Source: an uncultured Lachnospiraceae bacterium (GTDB lineage Bacteria; Bacillota_A; Clostridia; Lachnospirales; Lachnospiraceae). From it: DNA of 55,766 bases. The stretch is from contig CAJLNC010000005.1 of the NCBI GenBank assembly GCA_905207905.1, positions 1 to 55,766 of the forward strand, written 5' to 3'. The position numbers and the translations under genes were made by a program. Shown here piece after piece: positions 49,620 to 55,766 of the stretch; position 1 is the first letter of the stretch, and every line of letters begins with the position of its first letter. The notes below the pieces were generated by a model. That model had not been told where the DNA came from, did no database searches, and saw nothing but the letters and a program-made list of their open reading frames with translations.

Positions 49620-51770
49620 ATGGATAATAATCAAAACAATCATGGCCGTGGGCCTGGGGATCCGGGAAACGGTCAGGGAAATAACAACCGGAAAAATCAT
49701 TCTATGATTATGATTTTCATTGTTGTTACTGTACTTACTTTGCTGGGCATGAATTTCATCAATAATATGATGCGAGACAGCACTTCAAAGGAGATCAATT
49801 ACAATGAGTTTTTGGAAATGCTGGATAAGGGCATGGTGGAGAAAGTGACGCTCACCAGTGATACCATCACCATTGTCCCGAAAGTTCAGCCTTTTACCGA
49901 ACAGGGGGTGGAGATTTCCTATTACACCGGACGGATCAAAGGCGATGAGGAGCTGATCCCCCGCCTGAATGAGGCTGGGGTAAAGTATACGGAGGAAATC
50001 CCGGATACGACAACCAATATTATACTGAATATCCTGCTGTCGCTGCTGCCGCTGGTATTTATCTGGTTTTTGCTGGGGATGCTGATGCGGAGGATGTCCG
50101 GAGGCGGAGGCGTTATGGGCGTGGGCAAAAGTAAGGCCAAGGTTTACGTTCAGAAGGAAACCGGAGTCCTGTTTAAGGATGTGGCCGGTCAGGATGAGGC
50201 AAAGGAGTCTTTGCAGGAAGTGGTAGATTTCCTGGAGAATCCGGGTAAATATACCAAAATCGGAGCAAAACTGCCAAAGGGAGCGCTGTTAGTGGGGCCT
50301 CCCGGAACCGGTAAGACTCTGCTGGCAAAGGCAGTTGCCGGGGAGGCCAAGTGCCCCTTCTTCTCCCTGTCAGGCTCTGACTTTGTGGAGATGTTTGTGG
50401 GTGTGGGGGCATCCCGTGTAAGAGACCTGTTTGAGGAGGCAAAGAAAAATGCCCCCTGCATTATCTTTATTGATGAGATTGATGCCATCGGTAAGAGCCG
50501 TGACAGCCGCTACGGCGGAGGCAATGATGAGCGGGAGCAGACGCTGAACCAGCTTCTGGCGGAGATGGACGGATTCGACACCTCCAAGGGCCTGCTGATT
50601 CTGGCTGCTACCAACCGCCCGGAGGTTTTGGATCAGGCGCTGCTTCGTCCCGGCCGTTTTGACCGCCGGGTGATCGTGGATAAGCCGGATCTGAAAGGCC
50701 GTGTGGATGTGCTGAAGGTTCACGCCAAGAATGTGCGCATGGACGAGACAGTAGATCTGGAGGCCATTGCTCTGGCTACCTCTGGCGCCGTCGGCTCTGA
50801 TTTGGCAAACATGATCAATGAGGCTGCCATTCTGGCAGTGAAAAAGGGAAGAAATACGGTTTCTCAGAAAGATCTGTTTGAGGCAGTGGAGATCGTGCTG
50901 GTAGGTAAAGAGAAAAAGGATCGGGTTCTGAGCAAAGAAGAGCGGAAGATTGTCTCCTATCATGAGGTGGGACATGCGCTGGTGAGCGCTTTGCAAAAGG
51001 ATTCTGAGCCGGTACAGAAGATTACCATTGTTCCAAGAACCATGGGAGCTTTGGGATATGTGATGAATGTGCCGGAGGAAGAAAAATTTCTGAACACAGA
51101 AAAAGAGATACGGGCTATGCTGGTAGAGTTCGTGGCCGGCCGTGCAGCGGAGGAGCTGGTGTTTGATACAGTGACTACCGGGGCGGCTAACGATATTGAG
51201 AAGGCCACCAAGGTGGCGAGAGCTATGATCACGCAGTACGGTATGTCCAAGAAATTTGGGCTTATGGGTCTGGAGAGTGCTGCCAACCAGTACCTGGAGG
51301 GCAGGACGGTATTAAACTGCAGTGATGTGACAGCGGCTGAGGTGGATCAGGAAGTGATGCGTGTGCTGAAAGAATCCTATGAGGAGGCGAAGCGCCTCCT
51401 GAGGGAACATCGCAGCACCATGGATCAGATTGCTGCTTTCCTGATTGAGAAGGAGACCATCACAGGAAAAGAATTTATGGAGATTTTCCACCGGGTAGAG
51501 GGAATTACCCCGGAGCAACGCCAGCAGGGAAAGAATACAGGACGTATCCTGGAGACCCCAAAGGTGATTGAACTTCCGCAAAACGGCGGCCTGGATGTAA
51601 AGTCCGATGAAGAGCAGGAAGCAGGGAGAGAAGCTCAAAAGCCTGGTGAGGAGAAGGAGACAGAGGTATCCGTTCAAAAATCCGGCGAGGAGAAGGAGGC
51701 AGAGGAAGCTGCTTTGGCATCCGCTGAGTCTGGAAAGGCGGAGGTATCTGACCAGGAGGATGGGGAATAG
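49620..51770 (+). CDS. ftsH: ATP-dependent zinc metalloprotease FtsH
   Basis: Membrane-anchored AAA+ protease that degrades misfolded and regulatory proteins, 716 residues. Two membrane segments lie at about 30-47 and 133-153 with an extracellular domain between. The AAA domain has [18 protein letters not shown] and the second-region-of-homology RPGRFDRR; the zinc site is HEVGH (HExxH) near residue 448, with a later Asp ligand. The tail after about residue 640 is acidic and contains two 13-residue repeats ([13 protein letters not shown] and [13 protein letters not shown]). ATG 49620 has GAGGAGG 5 nt upstream; the longer frame from 49593 would include that site. Confidence 0.97.
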   Translation: MDNNQNNHGRGPGDPGNGQGNNNRKNHSMIMIFIVVTVLTLLGMNFINNMMRDSTSKEINYNEFLEMLDKGMVEKVTLTSDTITIVPKVQPFTEQGVEISYYTGRIKGDEELIPRLNEAGVKYTEEIPDTTTNIILNILLSLLPLVFIWFLLGMLMRRMSGGGGVMGVGKSKAKVYVQKETGVLFKDVAGQDEAKESLQEVVDFLENPGKYTKIGAKLPKGALLVGPPGTGKTLLAKAVAGEAKCPFFSLSGSDFVEMFVGVGASRVRDLFEEAKKNAPCIIFIDEIDAIGKSRDSRYGGGNDEREQTLNQLLAEMDGFDTSKGLLILAATNRPEVLDQALLRPGRFDRRVIVDKPDLKGRVDVLKVHAKNVRMDETVDLEAIALATSGAVGSDLANMINEAAILAVKKGRNTVSQKDLFEAVEIVLVGKEKKDRVLSKEERKIVSYHEVGHALVSALQKDSEPVQKITIVPRTMGALGYVMNVPEEEKFLNTEKEIRAMLVEFVAGRAAEELVFDTVTTGAANDIEKATKVARAMITQYGMSKKFGLMGLESAANQYLEGRTVLNCSDVTAAEVDQEVMRVLKESYEEAKRLLREHRSTMDQIAAFLIEKETITGKEFMEIFHRVEGITPEQRQQGKNTGRILETPKVIELPQNGGLDVKSDEEQEAGREAQKPGEEKETEVSVQKSGEEKEAEEAALASAESGKAEVSDQEDGE

Positions 51771-51809
51771 AGAGAAAAAATAGCAGAAAAGAGCCAGCGG
51801 TGAGAGGGA

Positions 51810-51853
51810 GCAAAAGCGCCGGGTGAGGGGAGAAGTATCGGCGCTTTGGATGC
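51810..51853 (+). other. Hairpin downstream of ftsH without T-tract
   Basis: AAAGCGCCG pairs with CGGCGCTTT across about 20 nt. No T run follows, so a terminator call is weak; it may protect the 3' end. The remaining 51771-52020 gap is AT-rich with no gene. Confidence 0.4.
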
Positions 51854-52020
51854 AAAAAGGATAAGTTTCGGAGGCGCTCCGTCATTTAGAATAAAGATCT
51901 GATAAATGAGGAGCAAAATTCGGGATAATGCTAATTGAAATTATGGGGAAACGTGCTAAAATATTCGATTATCAGATAAAATAGTAAGAGAGTATTATAT
52001 GCATGAAATGGGGAGAAACC

Positions 52021-52701
52021 ATGAAAACAGTAAAAAATTTATATGATCAGTATAAGCATGGACTTTGGATCCTTGTGTATATGGTTTTCTATCTGCTGGG
52101 TTTTTTTATTCTGGAGAATGCGGAACACCGCCATTACCATATTATTCACAGCTGGATTGATGACCTGATTCCTTTCTGCGAGTATTTCATTGTGCCGTAT
52201 CTGCTTTGGTTTGCATACCTGGCAGTGGGGGTGGGCTGGTTTATTTTCCGGGCCAAGGATAAGAGAGAGTATTATCAGCTTACATCGGTGCTGGTGCTGG
52301 GAATGACCATTTTCCTGATTGTGAGTTGTGTGTATCCCAACAAGCAGGATCTTCGCCCGGTGGTGTTTGATAACAATAATATTTTTACTCAGATGGTGCA
52401 GCATCTGTATGCTACGGATACGCCCACGAATATTTTACCCAGTATCCATGTGTTTAATTCACTGGCCATGTTTTACGCTATTAACCGAAGCCCCCAGTTA
52501 AAAAAGCGTTACGGGGTGCGGATTTTCTGCGGAGTGCTTACGGTATCCATCATTTTGTCTACCATGTTTTTAAAACAGCATTCTGTCGTGGATGTGTCTC
52601 TGGGAATATTGATGGCAGTGACGCTGCAGGGGATTTGTGAACGGGTGTTCCAGACAGGAACAGAGAGTTACCGCAGAGGAGATCTCAGAAGAATTTATTA
52701 G
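52021..52701 (+). CDS. PAP2-family membrane phosphatase
   Basis: A 226-residue integral membrane protein of the phosphatidic acid phosphatase type 2/inositolphosphotransferase-like family. Five or six membrane segments alternate with loops. The active-site pattern is present as NILPSIHVFNS (the usual PSGH replaced by PSIH, about residues 137-147) and KQHSVVDV (HxxxD, about 187-194); LRPVVFDNN may supply the first basic motif. Lipid or lipid-linked phosphate is the likely substrate. ATG 52021 has GGGGAG 5 nt upstream, favoured over ATG 52003. Confidence 0.85.
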   Translation: MKTVKNLYDQYKHGLWILVYMVFYLLGFFILENAEHRHYHIIHSWIDDLIPFCEYFIVPYLLWFAYLAVGVGWFIFRAKDKREYYQLTSVLVLGMTIFLIVSCVYPNKQDLRPVVFDNNNIFTQMVQHLYATDTPTNILPSIHVFNSLAMFYAINRSPQLKKRYGVRIFCGVLTVSIILSTMFLKQHSVVDVSLGILMAVTLQGICERVFQTGTESYRRGDLRRIY

Positions 52702-52711
52702 GATATTTTGC

Positions 52712-52763
52712 GCCCATAGGCTGTATGCTTTAAAAGCTGCGTCTATGGGTGTTTGCTTGTTTC
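52712..52763 (+). terminator. Terminator of the PAP2 gene
   Basis: CCCATAG (52713-52719) pairs with CTATGGG (52743-52749), with an inner GCTT/AAGC stem, followed by TGTTTGCTTGTTT. Confidence 0.65.
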
Positions 52764-52856
52764 ATGGGAAATTCCTTCCTATGAAACAAAAATGCTCCGC
52801 AGGATCACACTGTGCGGATTGGAAAGATGTCGCCTGTGGCGGGTGAAGGAAAAAAG
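52757..52856 (+). repeat. Type I structured intergenic element, copy E
   Basis: Starts in the T-rich tail with TTGTTTCAT/ATGAAACAA and an inner GGAA/TTCC; core TCCGCA...TGCGGA, then GGAAAGATGTCGCC-TGT-GGCGGG. The end hairpin is degraded. It stops just before the ribosome site of the MATE gene. Confidence 0.8.
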
Positions 52857-52877
52857 GGAGTAGGAGGAAGAGAGAAA

Positions 52878-54215
52878 ATGGAGAGACTATTTGACAAAAA
52901 GCAGCTGAGAGCTCTGATCATTCCCCTGGTGATCGAGCAGGTGCTTGCCATGACGGTGGGTATTGCAGATACGACCATGATTTCTTATGCCGGGGAGGCG
53001 GCCATATCCGGAGTTTCCCTGGTGGATATGATCAACAATGTGCTCATCGGGATTTTTGCCGCAGTGGCCACCGGAGGCGCGGTGATTATATCCCAGTATC
53101 TGGGCAGCAGGAATCGGGAGAAGGCCTGCGAGGCTGCAGGTCAGCTTTTGATGATCATTACTCTGATTTCACTTGGTATTATGGGAATTTGTCTGTGGCT
53201 GCGCCAGCCTCTTTTGCGTCTGCTTTTTGGTTCTGTGGAGGATGGGGTGATGGAGAGCGCCATGACATATTTTTTACTGTCCGCCTTTTCCTATCCGTTT
53301 TTGGCAGTGTATAATTCCGGGGCAGCCATCTACCGCTCCATGGGCAATTCCAAAGTACCTATGTATATTTCAGCAGCTATGAATGTGATTAATATTGTGG
53401 GAAATTCGATTCTGATTTTTGGCTGCGGCCTGGGAGTAGCGGGAGCTGCTCTGGCAACTCTGGTGGCCAGGATGACGGCAGCGGTGGTGCAGACGGTTCT
53501 GGTATGGCAGAAAAAGAAACCGGTTCATGTGAGCCTTCGGGGGATTTTTCACTGGAATGGAGAGATGATTGGGAAGATTTTGACCATCGCTCTGCCAAAC
53601 GGTGTAGAGAGCGGGATCTTTCAGGGAGGCCGGGTTGTGCTGGTGAGTATTATCGCAGCGTTCGGTACTGCTCAGATCGCCGCAAATGCTGTGGCCAACA
53701 GTCTGGATTCCATGGGGATTCTGGGAGGAAATGCCATGAATCTGGCTATGATTACTGTGGTAGGCCAGTGCATTGGTGCAGGAGATATGAAACAGGCTTC
53801 TGATTACACGAAAAAGCTTCTGAAAATCACCTATGCCATCATCGGGGTCACCTGCGGCTGTTTGCTGTTGTTCTTAAATCAGATATTAAATATCTACAGC
53901 CTGTCTTTGGAGGCCAGAGAGCTTTCTAAGATTCTGGTGTTTATTCACAATGGTTTTGGTATGCTGCTGTGGCCGGTTTCCTTTACGCTTTCATATTCTC
54001 TGAGAGCAGCAGGGGATGTAAAATTTACCATGGTAGTATCTATTTTTTCCATGTTTGCGTTCCGAATTCTGTTCAGTGTGATTTTGGGAAGCTGGATGGG
54101 CATGGGGGCAGTGGGAGTGTGGCTTGCCATGGTGCTGGATTGGATTTTCCGCTCCATCCTGTTTATTTGGAGATTCCGCAGTGGAAAGTGGAAAAATTTT
54201 CATTTGATCGGATAG
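52878..54215 (+). CDS. MATE-family multidrug/cation efflux protein
   Basis: A 445-residue, 12-membrane-segment antiporter (DinF/NorM superfamily) that exports organic cations or metabolites with Na or H exchange. Typical motifs are [18 protein letters not shown] near residue 16, [13 protein letters not shown] and, in the second half, [13 protein letters not shown] at the matching position. The start is ATG 52878 with AGGAGG 10 nt upstream; a longer frame from 52812 would run into the repeat element and is rejected. Substrate is unknown. Confidence 0.92.
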   Translation: MERLFDKKQLRALIIPLVIEQVLAMTVGIADTTMISYAGEAAISGVSLVDMINNVLIGIFAAVATGGAVIISQYLGSRNREKACEAAGQLLMIITLISLGIMGICLWLRQPLLRLLFGSVEDGVMESAMTYFLLSAFSYPFLAVYNSGAAIYRSMGNSKVPMYISAAMNVINIVGNSILIFGCGLGVAGAALATLVARMTAAVVQTVLVWQKKKPVHVSLRGIFHWNGEMIGKILTIALPNGVESGIFQGGRVVLVSIIAAFGTAQIAANAVANSLDSMGILGGNAMNLAMITVVGQCIGAGDMKQASDYTKKLLKITYAIIGVTCGCLLLFLNQILNIYSLSLEARELSKILVFIHNGFGMLLWPVSFTLSYSLRAAGDVKFTMVVSIFSMFAFRILFSVILGSWMGMGAVGVWLAMVLDWIFRSILFIWRFRSGKWKNFHLIG

Positions 54216-54313
54216 GAAGAAAATTTGGAGACAAGCTGATCTGGCCTCAAAGTGTGGCGGTAAGCAGTCTTAATAACCCTGTTAGGGAAAATAAAGAGAA
54301 GGGGAAGCTGCCG

Positions 54314-55766
54314 ATGGAGTTTCATTTTAATATAGAAGAAGAGTTAAAAAAACTGCCTCCAAGGCCCGGCGTGTACATTATGCACGATGAAAACGATGGG
54401 ATCATTTATGTGGGCAAGGCCATCAGCTTAAGGAACCGGGTGCGCCAGTATTTTCAGAGCAGCAGGAACAAGGGGCCAAAGATTGAGCAGATGGTAGCCA
54501 GGATTCGCCGGTTTGAATACATTGTGACGGATTCAGAACTGGAGGCGTTGGTTCTGGAGTGTAACCTGATCAAGGAACACCGCCCCAAGTACAATACGAT
54601 GCTGAAGGATGACAAGACCTATCCTTTTATCAAAGTGACGGTGGGGGAAGCGTATCCGAGGGTGCTGTTTTCACGCACTATGAAAAAGGACAAATCCAAA
54701 TATTACGGTCCTTATACCAGCGCAGGGGCGGTGAAGGACACCATAGAGCTTCTTCGAAAGCTCTATAAGATTCGAAGCTGTAACAGAAATCTTCCCAGAG
54801 ATATCGGCAAGGAGCGGCCCTGCCTGAACTATCACATCAAACAGTGCAACGCTCCCTGCCAGGGGTATGTAAGCCAGGAGGATTACCGGAAGCAGATCGG
54901 GAGCGCCATGGAGTTTCTTAACGGTAATTATGCTCCGGTCTTGAAGATGCTGGAGGAGAAGATGCAGCAGGCGTCCGAGAATATGGAGTTTGAGGAGGCC
55001 ATTACCTACCGGGATCTGAGGAACAGCGTACGGCAGGTGGCTCAGAAACAGAAGATTACCAGCGGGGACGGTGAGGATAAAGATGTGCTGGCAGTGGCAG
55101 CGGACGGAACAGACGCTGTGGTGCAGGTGTTCTTTATCAGAGGAGGCCGCCTGATCGGAAGAGATCATTTCTTTTTAAAGATTGGTCTTTACGACCGGAA
55201 GGCAGTGATTTTAAACAGCTTTATCAAGCAGTTCTATTCCGGGACACCCTTTATTCCCAGAGAGCTGATGCTGGAGGTGGAGGTGGAGGAGCATGAACTT
55301 CTGGAACAGTGGCTCACTGCCCGAAGAGGCCAGCGAGTATTGATTCGGGTTCCCAAGAAGGGGACAAAGGAAAAGCTGGTGGAGCTGGCAAGACAGAACG
55401 CAGTGATTGTGCTAAATCAGGATCGGGAGCGGATCAAGCGGGAGGAAGGCCGAACCATAGGAGCCATGAAGGAGATCTCTGATCTTTTGGCTCTGCCCAG
55501 GATCAACCGGGTGGAGGCTTATGATATTTCCAATATCAGCGGTTTTGAATCTGTGGGCTCCATGGTGGTGTTTGAGCGGGGCAAGGCCAAACGCAGTGAT
55601 TACCGAAAGTTTAAAATCCGAACGGTGCAGGGGCCGGATGACTATGCCAGTCTGGAAGAAGTGCTGACCAGGCGCTTTTCCCATGGAATGAAAGAAAAGC
55701 AGGAGCTTCAGGAAAAACAGGTGGAGCAGGAGCTGGGGAGCTTTTCTAGCTTTCCGGATTTGATTA
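54314..55766 (+). CDS. uvrC: Excinuclease ABC subunit C, 3' end beyond the window
   Basis: UvrC makes both incisions around DNA lesions in nucleotide excision repair. 484 codons are visible and the frame is open at the window edge. The N-terminal GIY-YIG nuclease reads [19 protein letters not shown] (about residues 18-36), [12 protein letters not shown] follows, then a Cys-rich [14 protein letters not shown] that resembles the iron-sulfur/zinc cluster, the UVR motif [12 protein letters not shown] (about 220), and the beginning of the RNase H-like domain with [20 protein letters not shown]. The start has AAGGGG 9 nt upstream. Confidence 0.96.
   Translation, partial: MEFHFNIEEELKKLPPRPGVYIMHDENDGIIYVGKAISLRNRVRQYFQSSRNKGPKIEQMVARIRRFEYIVTDSELEALVLECNLIKEHRPKYNTMLKDDKTYPFIKVTVGEAYPRVLFSRTMKKDKSKYYGPYTSAGAVKDTIELLRKLYKIRSCNRNLPRDIGKERPCLNYHIKQCNAPCQGYVSQEDYRKQIGSAMEFLNGNYAPVLKMLEEKMQQASENMEFEEAITYRDLRNSVRQVAQKQKITSGDGEDKDVLAVAADGTDAVVQVFFIRGGRLIGRDHFFLKIGLYDRKAVILNSFIKQFYSGTPFIPRELMLEVEVEEHELLEQWLTARRGQRVLIRVPKKGTKEKLVELARQNAVIVLNQDRERIKREEGRTIGAMKEISDLLALPRINRVEAYDISNISGFESVGSMVVFERGKAKRSDYRKFKIRTVQGPDDYASLEEVLTRRFSHGMKEKQELQEKQVEQELGSFSSFPDLI

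Overview
The window looks like a chromosome segment from a low-to-mid GC Gram-positive of the Clostridia, most likely Lachnospiraceae. The evidence is AddAB instead of RecBCD, murB-rapZ-whiA, an infC-rpmI-rplT operon with a leader attenuator, a T-box in front of thrS, AGGAGG-type ribosome binding sites almost everywhere, and sigma-A promoters with 17-nt spacers. Nearly all genes are on the plus strand; purC is the only clear minus-strand gene. I saw no rRNA, tRNA, CRISPR array, prophage or complete insertion sequence. Genus cannot be fixed from this sequence alone.

Layout. 1-8.8 kb: addB (cut by the window start), a cation diffusion facilitator, a small ferredoxin-thioredoxin-reductase-like protein, thioredoxin, then addA. 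8.8-12.5 kb: one 1238-codon frame joining a YfhO-type membrane protein to a PLP aminotransferase. 12.6-24.2 kb: murB-rapZ-whiA, an M24 peptidase, an ABC-F ATPase, a putative heavy-metal/manganese exporter, hslO, nadE, a SEC-C protein and a YdcF-family protein. 24.4-29.7 kb: a five-gene nickel/peptide-type ABC importer. 29.8-36.2 kb: a candidate independent small RNA, two glycolipid-type glycosyltransferases flanking a TVP38/VTT membrane protein, a structured leader with its own promoter, and an OmpR-type two-component system. 36.5-42.3 kb: T-box, an unknown Ala-rich small ORF, thrS, a DUF1540 protein, an amidohydrolase and infC-rpmI-rplT. 42.4-45.0 kb: an ECF-type sigma factor with its probable anti-sigma partner. 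45.3-55.8 kb: Na/Pi symporter, flavin reductase, a conserved unknown, purC (minus), ftsH, PAP2 phosphatase, MATE exporter and uvrC (cut by the window end).

How genes fit together. AddA and AddB form one recombination helicase-nuclease. The FTR-like protein and thioredoxin look like a redox pair. The GT-VTT-GT run resembles the diglycosyl-diacylglycerol pathway (MGlcDAG synthase plus a CpoA-type second transferase) and is followed by a membrane-sensing two-component system. The sigma factor has an ECF-like promoter directly upstream, suggesting autoregulation with the membrane protein encoded 2 nt downstream.

Most unusual content. (1) A family of five structured intergenic elements (near 23.3, 29.8, 36.8, 48.3 and 52.8 kb), each starting in or just after the T-tract of an upstream terminator-like hairpin, with paired-base changes between copies that preserve helices. 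(2) A promoter-to-terminator RNA unit of about 170 nt at 29.9-30.06 kb with a three-way-junction fold. (3) A promoter-driven, multi-helix leader at 33.2 kb. (4) The YfhO-aminotransferase in-frame fusion. (5) An unknown Ala-rich ORF between the T-box and thrS.
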